A stretch of DNA of 64,000 nt from Candidatus Melainabacteria bacterium (GTDB taxonomy: Bacteria > Cyanobacteriota > Vampirovibrionia > Obscuribacterales > Obscuribacteraceae). Under the pieces are notes generated by a model. The model saw only the letters and a list, made by a program, of their open reading frames with translations, was not told where the DNA came from and did not search any database. Made by a program: the position numbers and the translations under genes. The stretch is from the NCBI GenBank assembly GCA_003151275.1, contig PLXC01000189.1, positions 16,318 to 80,317 on the forward strand. The letters are read 5' to 3'. Positions 25,938 through 35,506 of this stretch are shown here, piece by piece (positions within the stretch are counted from its first letter, which is position 1; each line of letters starts with the position of its first letter).

Positions 25938-26552
25938 ATGTCCGACAAAAAGACTCTCGATCAAATATTACAGAACATTATCGAAATCGCAGAGTCGATC
26001 GCTGACCCGCTTGGGCTGTTCGTTGTCGAATGTAAATTTGGACAACAGGGGCGCAAACGTAGCTTGGAAGTAACGATTTTCAGGAAAGAGTCATGGGTTT
26101 CGCTTAGCGATTGCGAGCAACTCAGCCGGCTGCTGGAAGCGGAACTCGAAAGGCGAATGGCTCTGGACGGTCCTATCGTTGAAGGCAGCTTCGATTTGCA
26201 GGTGCAAAGCCCCGGCATCGACAGGCAGCTGAAAACAGAAAGAGAGTTCAAGATCTTCACTGGACAACTCGTTCAAGTGCAGAGCAAGGACAAAATTGGT
26301 GACCTTGGTATCAATTTCAAAGGGATTCTGACTGGCACCGCTGACGGAAAGCTGCATTTGTCGAAAGCTTGTGCAATCAAACCAAAGCAACACGCCAAGG
26401 GCAAACAACCAGCACCTACGCCTGATGCACACCATGACATTATTGTGGAACTGAAAACTTTGATCAATGTCAAATTGTTCTCAGACGACCTATCACATCG
26501 CCCAAGCGGCTCGCCGCCTGTAAAGGATAACTCAAGCGGTCTACCCGCTTAA
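25938..26552 (+). CDS. rimP: Ribosome maturation factor RimP
   Basis: 204 residues. The N-terminal domain shows GLFVVECKFG and the conserved SLSDCEQLSRLLEAEL; VQSPGIDRQL then marks the middle, followed by a small Sm-like C-terminal domain. RimP helps 30S subunit assembly. The C-terminus carries an extra hydrophilic tail of about 40 residues (Lys/Pro, then Ser/Gly/Pro-rich). It is the first gene of the rimP-nusA-ylxR-infB-rbfA-truB operon, the usual bacterial order. Confidence 0.93.
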   Translation: MSDKKTLDQILQNIIEIAESIADPLGLFVVECKFGQQGRKRSLEVTIFRKESWVSLSDCEQLSRLLEAELERRMALDGPIVEGSFDLQVQSPGIDRQLKTEREFKIFTGQLVQVQSKDKIGDLGINFKGILTGTADGKLHLSKACAIKPKQHAKGKQPAPTPDAHHDIIVELKTLINVKLFSDDLSHRPSGSPPVKDNSSGLPA

Positions 26553-26575
26553 ACAATTTTCGGACCAAAAAACAC

Positions 26576-26596
26576 GATCAGACCTCAGGTCTGATC
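26576..26596 (+). other. Perfect hairpin between rimP and nusA
   Basis: GATCAGACCT and AGGTCTGATC are separated by one base, so about 8 pairs can form with a 5-nt loop. No T-run follows on the plus strand, so it is more likely an RNA-processing or pausing element in the rimP-nusA leader than a terminator. On the minus strand TTTTTT follows a few bases after it, but no minus-strand gene ends here. Confidence 0.5.
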
Positions 26597-26640
26597 ATCA
26601 TAAAAAATACAATTGAATAAAATCTGTGGGAGGAAATCGA

Positions 26641-27780
26641 ATGATTAAAATAGGTGACAAGCTGCTTGAAGCAGCAGAGGAATTAGAGCGCGATCGAAAC
26701 ATCCCGCAGGAAGAGTTTATTTCGTACGTATGCGACGCCATCGTTGCCGCATACAAGAAGAAAGTACCGGATCACGATGTCGAAGGCGTCAGAGCGATTT
26801 TCGATCATGAAACCGGTGAAATAGGCATTTTCGCCCCCAAAGAAGTAGTCGAGAAAATCAGCAATGAGTATCACGAAATTAGCCTTGTCGATGCCCAAGA
26901 TTTAATTCCGGACGTGGCAGTAGGCGAAGTTCTGGAAATTGAAGTGACGCCCGCTGACTTCTCAGAATTCGGTCGGATCGCCGCACAAACAGCCAAACAG
27001 TTGATGACTCAGCGTTTACGTGAAGCTGAAAAAGAGCTGATCAAAAAAGAATTCGAAGCCCGTAAAGGCACATGCACCACCGGTCAAATTGAGCGCATCG
27101 AAGTAATCAGCAACAGCCGCAACAATGTGATTGTCAACTTGGGACGAGTTGAAGGTTGCATGCCGACTAGAGAGCAGTTGCCTGGGGAAACCTATCGCGT
27201 CGGCAACCGCGTGCGCGTCTACGTTCTTGAGTTGAGAGACACTGGACGTATTCCCCAAATTATTGTCTCCCAAGCGCACCCCGAGCTGGTTCGCGAATTG
27301 TTTGAACTTTACGTTCCGGAAATTGAGGACGGTACTGTAGACATCAAGTCCATCGCCAGAGAAGCTGGATACCGCACCAAAATTGCGGTCCACTCAGACG
27401 ATGCTGATGTTGACCCGGTTGGAGCTTGCATCGGCACCCGCGGCGTTAGAATTCAAAACGTCGTTGCTGAACTGCGAAACGAGAAGATAGACGTGATCCG
27501 CTATTCACTCGACCCAGTCGACTACATTTCAAACGCTCTCAGCCCAGCCCGCATCACCACCGTGGCACTTTACGAAGAAGGTCCGGATAGTGGCGGGAAA
27601 CGTGCCGAAGTGATCGTTCCAGACGATCAACTTTCACTGGCAATCGGACGAGGAGGCCAAAACGTAAGGCTAGCCGCCAAGCTGACTACGTGGAAGATCG
27701 ACATTAAATCCGAGAGCCAAGCTGGTGGGTCATTCCGTTCACTCAATCAAACACTTGAGGACCTTAGCCCATCTTCATAA
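26641..27780 (+). CDS. nusA: Transcription termination/antitermination factor NusA
   Basis: 379 residues. The NTD (IGDKLLEAAEELERDRNI), the S1 domain with CTTGQIERIE, and KH1/KH2 domains (GACIGTRGVRIQNV and LAIGRGGQNVRLAAKL) are all in order. It binds RNA polymerase and controls pausing and termination. The ATG is preceded by GGGAGGAA; an upstream in-frame GTG would consume this site. It lacks the C-terminal acidic repeats of proteobacterial NusA, as in most other phyla. Confidence 0.97.
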   Translation: MIKIGDKLLEAAEELERDRNIPQEEFISYVCDAIVAAYKKKVPDHDVEGVRAIFDHETGEIGIFAPKEVVEKISNEYHEISLVDAQDLIPDVAVGEVLEIEVTPADFSEFGRIAAQTAKQLMTQRLREAEKELIKKEFEARKGTCTTGQIERIEVISNSRNNVIVNLGRVEGCMPTREQLPGETYRVGNRVRVYVLELRDTGRIPQIIVSQAHPELVRELFELYVPEIEDGTVDIKSIAREAGYRTKIAVHSDDADVDPVGACIGTRGVRIQNVVAELRNEKIDVIRYSLDPVDYISNALSPARITTVALYEEGPDSGGKRAEVIVPDDQLSLAIGRGGQNVRLAAKLTTWKIDIKSESQAGGSFRSLNQTLEDLSPSS

Positions 27781-27797
27781 ACGCCGGCGAAAACCAC

Positions 27798-28217
27798 ATG
27801 AACGGGCGCCAACAAGCAGTTGGTCCCGTTCCTGTTTCGCAAAATTCGAGTGGTGCGATGAAACCCAAACAGGGTGAGCACTCGCGAATTTGCGTATCAT
27901 GTCGCAATAAAAAACCTCAAATCGAGTTAATCAGACTGACGGTTGATTCTCTTACCGGTGCAGTAAAGCTTAACAATGGGAAACCACCAGTGCATGGTCG
28001 CTCGGCTTATTTGTGCTGTTTGAAACGGTGCGTTGACCAAGCGCTCAAGGGCGGCAGGCTCAAGCACGCCCTTGAAGGACGAAAGGTCAAAGGTGTGACA
28101 AATACGCGCTCGACCCGGTGGCCTCTTGAACCACAACTTATTCACGATATGACCGGTATGTGCACAGATAGCAAAAAAACGTGCCAAAATACTGAGAGTA
28201 AGGAGGTGCTTGAATGA
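27798..28217 (+). CDS. YlxR/RnpM family RNA-binding protein
   Basis: 139 residues with the DUF448 core: RICVSCRNKKPQIELIRL, GRSAYLC and the Cys/Lys-rich CLKRCVDQALKGGRLKHAL. Family members bind RNA; in Firmicutes YlxR/RnpM interacts with RNase P. The usual place between nusA and infB supports the call. The first 27 and last 40 residues are extensions. Its stop overlaps the infB start by 4 nt (ATGA). Confidence 0.88.
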   Translation: MNGRQQAVGPVPVSQNSSGAMKPKQGEHSRICVSCRNKKPQIELIRLTVDSLTGAVKLNNGKPPVHGRSAYLCCLKRCVDQALKGGRLKHALEGRKVKGVTNTRSTRWPLEPQLIHDMTGMCTDSKKTCQNTESKEVLE

Positions 28218-30844
28218 ATGATCGTATGCGAGTGTACGAGCTTGCGCGGCAGATGAACATCCCAAACGAGGATGTCATTACTACTTTGCGCGAACTCGGA
28301 CACGACATCAAAAGCCATTCAAGCACTGTCGATAAAGCAGCAGTGGGTCAACTTATTTCAGCTCTCAATAAAAAGAAACAGCAGCCAGAAAAGCCAGACA
28401 ACAAGGGCAAGGGTGTTAAGACAGCCGCTAAGACGGCAACCAAGGCTCCGCCGCCTCCACCACCGGTTGTGAAACCTCGAGTTCTTTCGCGCACTCGACC
28501 GACGCCGCTTGTCGTGCCTGGCTCAGAAGTCGCCGCTGGGGTGACCGAAATGGCACCAGCCGCGAGCACCGCGGTTGCGACGCCACTAACTGAAGAAGTA
28601 CCGGTGACTCAAGTACCTCCGAATGGACATCCTGCCGCTGCAGAGCCGACCGTGTCTGGTAATGGTGCCCAACCAACGCTCACACCACTGACAGTGGCAT
28701 CTACATCGGTGCAAGAAACACCTGTGGTTGTGCCAGTACCGGCTGAAACAGAAAAACCCGAACCTGAAGTAGTTCAGCCAGTAGCAGCCGCAGCTGCATC
28801 TGTTACCGAAGAAAAAGAACAAAAGGGCGATAAGGCAGAAGTAAAAGTTGATAAAAAAGACAGTGATGGCGAAGGCTTCACACCTCCAAATAACGGACAA
28901 CCGGTGAAACCAATGGCTCCATCAGTACCTGTACGAATCGCGGCGCCTTCAGTGCGCGCCACTCCACCGCGTCCGCCGAAATCGCATCGACCTACACCTT
29001 CAGAGCGTCATGCCGCCAAGAAAGATGAGCGTTCGCGCCCGACGGCACCAACTCCAGTTGAAGTTCCACGCATCATCACTTTGACAAATTCTTTGACAGT
29101 CAAAGAATTGGCAGAGAAAATGAACGTCGCTGACACTGAAGTGATTAAGCGCCTCTTCATGCGCGGATTCCCCAGAACTGTCAACCAAACCGTCGAATAC
29201 GAATTGGCTAAAGATCTCGCCATCGAGATGGAATACGAAGTTCTTTCCGAAGACGCGCCGAGTGCTGAGTCTCTAGTTCCGGAAAAGGAACTGACTGCCG
29301 AAGAGCAAGCCTCCTTGGTGTTGCGACCACCCGTGGTTACGATTATGGGTCACGTCGACCACGGCAAGACCAGTTTGCTTGACGCAATTCGTCAAACCAA
29401 ATTCCTTCTCACTGCCTCCGAAGCAGGTGGTATCACTCAGCACATCGGTGCCTATCACGTTGAAGTTGAATCAGAAGACGGCACGATGCGTCAAATCGTG
29501 TTTCTCGACACTCCGGGTCACGAAGCTTTTACAGCCATGCGTGCGCGGGGAGCTAAGGCAACAGACATCGCCATTTTGGTTGTGGCAGCTGATGACGGTG
29601 TAATGCCACAAACAATCGAAGCAATCGACCACGCCAAAGCAGCTGGAGTTCCGATCATCGTTGCCGTCAACAAGATCGACAAAGCTGACTCGGATCCCGA
29701 TCGTGTTCTGACTCAATTAATGGAACATGGATTATTGCCCGACAAATTCGGTGGCGAAACCGTAACAGTCAACGTTTCCGCAAAGAAACGCACTGGTCTC
29801 GACGAACTTCTAGAAATGATTCTTCTCGTTGCAGACATCCAAGATCTGAGAGCGAATCCTGACAAACCAGCCACTGGTGTCATTATCGAAGCGGAACTTT
29901 CTCGCGGGAAAGGTGCTGTAGCCACAGCGCTCGTTGAGAATGGAACCTTGCGCGAAGGCGATTACATCGTTGCCGGAAGTAAGTCTGGCAGAGTGCGCGC
30001 TTTGTTCGATGACCGGGGGCAGCGCGTCAAAGCGGCTGGACCTTCCATGCCGGTTGAAGTGTTGGGACTGGACGAAGTGCCTCAAGCGGGCGACCGTTTT
30101 GAAGTCTGCGCCGATGTACACGCTTCGAAGATATTGATCGAACAGCGTAAGCTTAACCAAGTAGAACGCAAGCAGCACCATGTCAGCCTTGAATCTCTTC
30201 ACGAGATGCTCACCAAGGGCGAAGTCAAAGAACTCAACGTGATCGTAAAAGCTGATGTGCAGGGTACGGCTGAAGCGATTGCAGAGCAAGTGAAAAAACT
30301 AAGCGGCAACGAAGTGGCAGTGCGTGTTCTGCGCACCGCATCTGGTGACATCTCCGAAAACGACGTTAACTTGGCTGCTTCCTCAGAAGCGATCATTATC
30401 GGATTCAACGTCAATCCAGACCAGAATGCCAGACAAGTAGCTGAATCTGCTGGAGTTGACATAAGAACTTACAGCATCATCTATCAGATCACGGACGACT
30501 TAGAGAAAGCAATTCAAGGCTTGATCCAACCAATCCGCAAGGAAGTGAAGATAGGCGTTGCCGAAGTTCGCCAAATTTTCAAGTTCGGCAAAGCCCTGAT
30601 GATTGGTGGTTGCATGGTGACCGAGGGCAAAGTGCAGCGTGGTTGCATTGCCAAAATCGAACGCAATGGTGCCATCGTTCACGAAGGCAAGCTCGATACT
30701 CTCAAGCGCTTCAAAGATGACGTTAAAGAAGTTGCTCAAGGTTTCGAATGCGGCATGAGCTTCGAGAAATTCTCGGATCTGCAAGAAGGCGACAAAATCA
30801 ATGCCTTCATTATTCAAGAATCCAAAGGCGAGATCACTCGCTAA
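28214..30844 (+). CDS. infB: Translation initiation factor IF-2
   Basis: 876 residues. The N-terminal IF2_N helix ([17 protein letters not shown]) is followed by a 250-residue Pro/Ala/Val/Thr-rich linker, a second IF2_N-type region ([19 protein letters not shown]), and the GTPase domain with [29 protein letters not shown] and NKIDK. The C-terminal beta barrels follow. The protein brings fMet-tRNA to the 30S subunit. AGGAGG precedes the ATG. Confidence 0.97.
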   Translation: MNDRMRVYELARQMNIPNEDVITTLRELGHDIKSHSSTVDKAAVGQLISALNKKKQQPEKPDNKGKGVKTAAKTATKAPPPPPPVVKPRVLSRTRPTPLVVPGSEVAAGVTEMAPAASTAVATPLTEEVPVTQVPPNGHPAAAEPTVSGNGAQPTLTPLTVASTSVQETPVVVPVPAETEKPEPEVVQPVAAAAASVTEEKEQKGDKAEVKVDKKDSDGEGFTPPNNGQPVKPMAPSVPVRIAAPSVRATPPRPPKSHRPTPSERHAAKKDERSRPTAPTPVEVPRIITLTNSLTVKELAEKMNVADTEVIKRLFMRGFPRTVNQTVEYELAKDLAIEMEYEVLSEDAPSAESLVPEKELTAEEQASLVLRPPVVTIMGHVDHGKTSLLDAIRQTKFLLTASEAGGITQHIGAYHVEVESEDGTMRQIVFLDTPGHEAFTAMRARGAKATDIAILVVAADDGVMPQTIEAIDHAKAAGVPIIVAVNKIDKADSDPDRVLTQLMEHGLLPDKFGGETVTVNVSAKKRTGLDELLEMILLVADIQDLRANPDKPATGVIIEAELSRGKGAVATALVENGTLREGDYIVAGSKSGRVRALFDDRGQRVKAAGPSMPVEVLGLDEVPQAGDRFEVCADVHASKILIEQRKLNQVERKQHHVSLESLHEMLTKGEVKELNVIVKADVQGTAEAIAEQVKKLSGNEVAVRVLRTASGDISENDVNLAASSEAIIIGFNVNPDQNARQVAESAGVDIRTYSIIYQITDDLEKAIQGLIQPIRKEVKIGVAEVRQIFKFGKALMIGGCMVTEGKVQRGCIAKIERNGAIVHEGKLDTLKRFKDDVKEVAQGFECGMSFEKFSDLQEGDKINAFIIQESKGEITR

Positions 30845-30908
30845 TTGAGATGTGCGAAAACTGAACTGGGCAGTGTTGTCCAGCAAAATGTCGCGGAGGA
30901 ATCTACCA

Positions 30909-31262
30909 ATGTCTAGTCAACGGGCACTAAGAGTTTCTCAGTCGATCAAGCGCGAGCTCTCGGATATGATCCGCCGTGATTTGAACGATGAACGCATTGG
31001 CGGATTGATTTCCATTACAGAAGTCGAATGTACTTCCGATTGCAGATCGGCTCGCATTTTCATTTCGATCTTGGGCGACGAAGAAGTTCGCACCAAAACA
31101 ATGGAAGCACTGAACTTAAAAGTTGGATTTATACGCGGTGAACTTTGCCGTCGGCTAGGATTGCGTTTTGCACCGGAGCTGCATCTCAAGCTGGATGATT
31201 CGCTGGAACGCGGCTCGAAAGTTACAGACTTGTTAGGCAAGATTTCACGCGGCGAAGTTTAA
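30909..31262 (+). CDS. rbfA: Ribosome-binding factor A
   Basis: 117 residues from ATG 30909, which has GGAGGAA 8 nt upstream; the frame is open earlier but without such a site. KH-like fold signatures RVSQSIKRELSDMIRRDL, SITEVECTSDCRSARIFIS and LRFAPELHLKLDDSLERG are present. It is a cold-shock and 30S maturation factor. Position between infB and truB is standard. Confidence 0.95.
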   Translation: MSSQRALRVSQSIKRELSDMIRRDLNDERIGGLISITEVECTSDCRSARIFISILGDEEVRTKTMEALNLKVGFIRGELCRRLGLRFAPELHLKLDDSLERGSKVTDLLGKISRGEV

Positions 31263-31271
31263 AAGACGAAC

Positions 31272-32207
31272 GTGACTGCTCAAAAGAAAAACTTCGGATT
31301 CATTAACGTCCACAAACCAATCGGCATTACCTCGCATGATGTAGTGAATAAGATTCGCCGCTTGATCGGTGAAAAGCAGGTTGGCCATGGCGGCACGCTG
31401 GATCCGCTAGCCGAGGGTGTCTTGCCTGTCGCTATCGGTTCAGCCTGTCGCTTATTGCGCTTTCTACCACAAGACAAAACGTACGTAGCCGAGATTCTAT
31501 TGGGACAACAAACCACGACTGATGATATCGAGGGTGATGTCATTCGTTCTGCGGATGCAAGTTCAGTAAGTTCAATATCGAATCAGGCAATCGAAGCAGC
31601 CTTGAGCAAATTCAAAGGCGAGATCGATCAAGTGCCACCATTCTTCAGCGCGATTCATGTAGATGGAAAGCGTCTGTATGAGTTGGCTCGTGCCGGAAAC
31701 ACCGCAGTCGAGATCAAACCGCGCAAAGTGACGATACACAAGCTGGAGATCCTGCGGATAACATTGCCCGTTGTGCAGATCCGGGTTGCATGTTCCAGTG
31801 GCACCTACATCCGTTCCATTGCACGCGACCTTGGTGAAAGCCTCGGTTGCGGGGGCTGTCTTAAAAGTTTGGTGCGCGAGCAAGCTGGTTTATTTTGGCT
31901 AGACAAATCACTAACCCTAGAATCAATCGCGGCAAAAATGGACTCCTTAGAAGACGTTATTACCGATCCCGTCACGATCTTCAATAAGACCGAGTACTTC
32001 AACACGATCGATGTTGACGAAGAAGTGGCGCGAAAATTTGGTATGGGTCAATTCGTACCCATTGATAATTTCGACCTCTCACAGATCGACTTCGACAAAC
32101 CAGTGTTAATCACTCACTTAAATAGTCTGATTGCTCTTTGCAAGATCTCCCCTGAACGGCTGCTTAAACCTGAAGTGGTAATCGCGGATGCACAACGGAA
32201 AAATTGA
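31272..32207 (+). CDS. truB: tRNA pseudouridine(55) synthase TruB
   Basis: 311 residues. The catalytic Asp lies in HGGTLDPLAEGVLPVAIG; KTYVAEILLG, RKVTIHKLEI and CSSGTYIRSIARDLGE are all conserved. It makes the pseudouridine of the T-loop. GTG start, 9 nt after the rbfA stop. The 3' end overlaps the next gene by 20 nt, so the latter is probably translated by coupling. Confidence 0.96.
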   Translation: MTAQKKNFGFINVHKPIGITSHDVVNKIRRLIGEKQVGHGGTLDPLAEGVLPVAIGSACRLLRFLPQDKTYVAEILLGQQTTTDDIEGDVIRSADASSVSSISNQAIEAALSKFKGEIDQVPPFFSAIHVDGKRLYELARAGNTAVEIKPRKVTIHKLEILRITLPVVQIRVACSSGTYIRSIARDLGESLGCGGCLKSLVREQAGLFWLDKSLTLESIAAKMDSLEDVITDPVTIFNKTEYFNTIDVDEEVARKFGMGQFVPIDNFDLSQIDFDKPVLITHLNSLIALCKISPERLLKPEVVIADAQRKN

Positions 32208-32757
32208 TCGAACCACAATTGTGAATGTCACTCTTGTCTGCGAGGGTGCGCTTTTGCTTGTTGCATCATGCTGGTGCTTTATCACGGAGATCTCTTTGCG
32301 TGATAGACTGCAGCCGCAACTTATACCAAGCTTAATAGGCATAGGCGCAGGCGTTTTGACCGCGTGCAGTGGCTTCCTTTTGTTGTTTTTAGCCAACAAA
32401 TTTAAGACGTTGAAATGGTTAGGTGATTTGAGGGCAATCGTCTATAAGGACGTCTCGCCGATTTTTGCCCAGTTGAATTTCATGGACATATTACTTGTCG
32501 CAGCCTCGTCCGGATTTTGTGAAGAAGTCTTCTTTCGTGGCGTGCTCCAGTTTAAGCTGGGAATTTTACCGGCAAGCATCGTCTTTGGCATGATCCACTG
32601 TCCCTCAATGACGATGTTACCGTACGCATTTTGGACTTTCATGGCCGGATTGTTTCTTGGTTGGCTCTATCTTTGGACCGACTCATTGTGGACACCGATC
32701 CTCGCTCACGCCGTGAGCAATTTCATCGTGCTTCTCTTTTTCAAATATCGCAAGTAA
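32188..32757 (+). CDS. CPBP family intramembrane metalloprotease
   Basis: 189 residues with about five to six hydrophobic helices. Motifs EEVFFRG, FGMIHC and HAVSNF are the three CPBP/ABI active-site elements, all intact. It is the short, canonical form of the family that appears as the large duplicated protein at 21078-24479. The start at 32188 lies inside truB; it may therefore belong to the same operon. Substrate unknown. Confidence 0.88.
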   Translation: MHNGKIDRTTIVNVTLVCEGALLLVASCWCFITEISLRDRLQPQLIPSLIGIGAGVLTACSGFLLLFLANKFKTLKWLGDLRAIVYKDVSPIFAQLNFMDILLVAASSGFCEEVFFRGVLQFKLGILPASIVFGMIHCPSMTMLPYAFWTFMAGLFLGWLYLWTDSLWTPILAHAVSNFIVLLFFKYRK

Positions 32758-32769
32758 GCAAAAGAAGAG

Positions 32770-32787
32770 GCAGCCCGAAAGCTGCCC
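32770..32787 (-). terminator. Terminator-like hairpin after the HU gene
   Basis: GGCAGC/GCTGCC stem with a 6-nt loop, followed on the minus strand by TCTTCTTTT. It sits 24 nt after the HU stop codon. It may also slow plus-strand transcription from the truB operon. Confidence 0.55.
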
Positions 32788-32810
32788 CTAAATCCTATTC
32801 AATCGGACGT

Positions 32811-33230
32811 TTAACGACGTCCTTTTTTCTTAGCTGCTTTCTTCGCAGGAGCTGCCTTTTTCTTAGCTGCTGCTTTTGGTTTAGCCGCTGCTTTCTTCGG
32901 AGCGGAGCTAGCCGCTGCTGTCACAGCTTTTGGCAACGCAGCTTGCTTTGCTCTGCCATCAACAATATCCTTCAATTCCTGTCCGGCTCTGAAAACAGGC
33001 ACACGTGCAGCTTCAATTTTGAGCTTTTGTTTGGGATTTTGAGGGTTGACGCCGATGCGCGCTTGACGTTGTCTGCGCTCAAATGTACCGAATCCAACTA
33101 ATGTTACCCGGTCGCCTTTTGCAAGTGCTGCCGTCAATGTGTGTAGCAGCGCGCCAACGGAATTTTGTACTTCTACTTTTGTTTGTCCGGTAGCTTTTGC
33201 AATTGAGTTAACTAATTCTGCTTTGTTCAT
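32811..33230 (-). CDS. HU-family DNA-binding protein with Lys/Ala-rich histone H1-like tail
   Basis: 139 residues. Residues 1-90 are a normal HU fold: MNKAELVNSIAKATG, VTLVGFGTFERRQRQAR and the GVNPQNPKQKLKIEA arm. The last 45 residues are almost only Lys, Ala, Pro and Ser (KKAAAKPKAAAKKK and similar), like eukaryotic H1 tails. HU bends and compacts DNA; such tails, known in some actinobacterial HU and HctB-like proteins, add charge-driven DNA binding. The ATG at 33230 has AGGA 8 nt upstream, so the 19 codons before it are not used. Confidence 0.93.
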   Translation of the reverse strand: MNKAELVNSIAKATGQTKVEVQNSVGALLHTLTAALAKGDRVTLVGFGTFERRQRQARIGVNPQNPKQKLKIEAARVPVFRAGQELKDIVDGRAKQAALPKAVTAAASSAPKKAAAKPKAAAKKKAAPAKKAAKKKGRR

Positions 33231-33328
33231 GCTGTTTTTCCTAACGAAAAGGAGTGGAGAAAGCCTGTAGTGAAGCCCAAAAAACAATTGAGTGATACTA
33301 CCACCGCACCGAGATCTTATTCAAGTAG

Positions 33329-33384
33329 GTGCGCGATCAAAAGTAAGCGTGCACGATCAAAGCAAGTGTGCACAAACAAGCTAG
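33329..33384. repeat. Short imperfect tandem repeat upstream of the HU gene
   Basis: GTGCGCGATCAAAAGTAAGC, GTGCACGATCAAAGCAAGT and GTGCACAAACAAGCTAG follow one another. The spacing of about 20 bp is close to two helical turns, so regulator binding on one DNA face is conceivable. The repeat lies in the 236 bp between the HU start and mnmE, which are divergent. Confidence 0.5.
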
Positions 33385-33466
33385 AACCCCGAGTATGCTA
33401 GATTCATGGTGTTTAGAAGCACCGGGAACTCGTACGCTCCGGGCTCATGCAAAATGATGGTTCCTG

Positions 33467-34981
33467 ATGATTTTGGAAGACACGATAGCAGCAATTTCAA
33501 CGGCGCCTGGAACGGGAGCTATCGCGATCGTGAGAATGACCGGTCCCGCCGCCTGGACAATAACGGGTCAACTATTTTCGTCGAAAGATAAGCCGGGCAG
33601 CATGCGGAGTCGGGCAGCTTGCTGCACAGACCCCACTAGTGTGCAGGAGCCGAGCAGCTTGCTGCATAGGCCCTCCTCGGATAAGCCCTCCTCGGACAGG
33701 CAATCCTCGGACAACAAACCGGTTGGTCAGATCGGTAACTGGAAAAGTCATGTAGCGATGCATGGCTTCCTTCGTGACACAGGCACTGACCAACTGATCG
33801 ACGAGGTCGTCGTGATTCCGTTTAAAGGCCCACACTCTTACACGGGTGAGGATCTCGTTGAAATTAATTGTCACGGCGGGCAGATTGTCACGAGCGACAT
33901 TCTTTCCTTATGTTTGGCAAATGGTGCGCGTTTAGCTCGGCAAGGCGAATTTACGCAACGAGCATTTCTAAATGGGCGCATGGATCTTACCCAAGCCGAG
34001 GCCGTTCTGGATGTCATTCAGGCAAAAACAGGGTTGCAGAGCCGGTTTGCAGTTTCGGCATTGAAGGGAGAGCTGGGCAGCCAAATCGAAAAAACAAGAA
34101 ATATTCTGGTCGAGCTGCTATCGCGAATCGTGGCCGGATTGGATTTTCCCGAAGAAGTAGGCGACATGCCACTTGATGATTTGGAAAAAATTGTCGAACA
34201 ATGCACGAAGGAACTGAAGGTGCTTGTAAGCACCGCCCGTTCCGGACGATTCTTGCGTGAGGGCGTGAGGGTAGCAATTGCTGGCAAACCAAACGCGGGT
34301 AAATCCAGCCTCCTCAATCAACTTCTCAAGTTCGAAAGAGCGATCGTCACCGATGTGCCCGGCACGACGCGAGACTCGTTGGAAGAATTGCTGGACATGA
34401 ACGGCATTCCCGTTTTACTAATTGACACAGCCGGCATCCGTTCCACAGATGATCAAGTTGAACAAATAGGTATTGAACGCACGCGCAAAGCAATTGAGCA
34501 ATCTGATCTTGTCCTCTTGGTTACCGATGTTTTAACTGGATGGACAGAAGACGATAAACTCGTATGCGATCTTGTCGCCGATCGCCCACATGTTGTTCTG
34601 GCAAACAAAATAGACTTGAATCCAGACTTTGTTTTCAACGAGAAATACGAGACGGGACCCGCTTGTCTTTCCAAAATCGCTATTTCGGCAAAAGATGGCA
34701 GTGGTTTGAACAACCTTAGCGAAGCAATTGAGCGTTGGGTTTTCAACGATCAACAACTGAAAGATGCGGGAGGCTCGTTAAATGCACGGCAAGGCGAACT
34801 TTGTGAACGAGCTCTGCGCTCCCTGGCATTGGTTCAAGAAACGGCTCTGAACAATATGCCCCAAGATTGTCTCGCCACTGATTTGAAGCTGGCAATTGAC
34901 AGTCTTTACGAAATGAGCGGCGAGATGGTTTCCGAAGAGATAATAACGAACGTGTTTGCCAAATTTTGCATCGGAAAGTGA
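33467..34981 (+). CDS. mnmE: tRNA modification GTPase MnmE with low-complexity insertion
   Basis: 504 residues. The N-terminal tetrahydrofolate-binding domain ([19 protein letters not shown], then [20 protein letters not shown]) and the helical domain frame a G domain with [22 protein letters not shown] and NKIDL; the protein ends in the universal FCIGK. MnmE with MnmG modifies U34 of certain tRNAs. Unusually, about 45 Ser/Pro/Cys-rich residues (about 42-88) interrupt the N-terminal domain where the family has a short loop. GTG-free ATG start; no strong RBS is seen. Confidence 0.93.
   Translation: MILEDTIAAISTAPGTGAIAIVRMTGPAAWTITGQLFSSKDKPGSMRSRAACCTDPTSVQEPSSLLHRPSSDKPSSDRQSSDNKPVGQIGNWKSHVAMHGFLRDTGTDQLIDEVVVIPFKGPHSYTGEDLVEINCHGGQIVTSDILSLCLANGARLARQGEFTQRAFLNGRMDLTQAEAVLDVIQAKTGLQSRFAVSALKGELGSQIEKTRNILVELLSRIVAGLDFPEEVGDMPLDDLEKIVEQCTKELKVLVSTARSGRFLREGVRVAIAGKPNAGKSSLLNQLLKFERAIVTDVPGTTRDSLEELLDMNGIPVLLIDTAGIRSTDDQVEQIGIERTRKAIEQSDLVLLVTDVLTGWTEDDKLVCDLVADRPHVVLANKIDLNPDFVFNEKYETGPACLSKIAISAKDGSGLNNLSEAIERWVFNDQQLKDAGGSLNARQGELCERALRSLALVQETALNNMPQDCLATDLKLAIDSLYEMSGEMVSEEIITNVFAKFCIGK
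33601..33725 (+). repeat. Repeat-derived insertion in mnmE
   Basis: GGGCAGCTTGCTGCACAG and GAGCAGCTTGCTGCATAG are near-identical 18-mers 57 nt apart. They are followed by three copies of a CCTCGGAYA theme. Together they encode the non-family insertion of MnmE. Confidence 0.6.
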
Positions 34982-34993
34982 GGAATCAATTTA

Positions 34994-35455
34994 ATGGCGG
35001 TCCTGCTTTCCGAAGATCAAGATTACAAAACCTCGCTGCGCATCCAGCCTGGCGATGCCAAAATTATTCAAAATCAAATGTGGCAGCGTTACTCCATAAC
35101 CCTGACTAGCGGTGTGCAGGAGCTGATGCTTGGAGGCAAAGAAGCCGCGGCATTGGAAAGCGACGGCTGCCTGTTCTGCCGGAAGCCTAAGGATGAAGTT
35201 CAGGATTTGATAAACAAACTACGGCAAGTTGTCGATTTCGACCGCGAAAAACTGCTTTTTGAGCCAGCTGAACCATCTTTTGAACTTTCCGTTAACAGAT
35301 CGGGCGTGACTGGAATTAAGGTGGAGATTTGGTTGGATCCCGGAAATGCTAAGACTGGTATATACCGCTGGGATGGCGTCGGAATCAGGTTTTATACTCT
35401 GCAAGAACACTTGATCTCGTTTTTGAAGGAGCTTGAGGACGAGTTTGCCTGTTAA
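34994..35455 (+). CDS. Hypothetical protein between mnmE and thrS
   Basis: 153 residues with mixed charge, no signal peptide or membrane helix. It starts with ATG about 9 nt after GAGG, 13 nt behind mnmE, so the two are likely co-transcribed. It contains a single CLFC pair (about residues 59-62) that is not enough for a zinc site. Beta-strand-like C-terminal half (VTGIKVEIWLD, GIYRWDGVGIRFYT). No family is recognised. Confidence 0.7.
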   Translation: MAVLLSEDQDYKTSLRIQPGDAKIIQNQMWQRYSITLTSGVQELMLGGKEAAALESDGCLFCRKPKDEVQDLINKLRQVVDFDREKLLFEPAEPSFELSVNRSGVTGIKVEIWLDPGNAKTGIYRWDGVGIRFYTLQEHLISFLKELEDEFAC

Positions 35456-35506
35456 AATTGGCTCCTTACGGCAGTTTGTCGATGCCGCCAATGAAAGGAG
35501 CGAATC

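Noticed and set aside
28348..28962. Several frames opposite the infB linker
   Set aside because: Antisense shadows of the Pro/Ala-rich IF-2 linker, without independent evidence.
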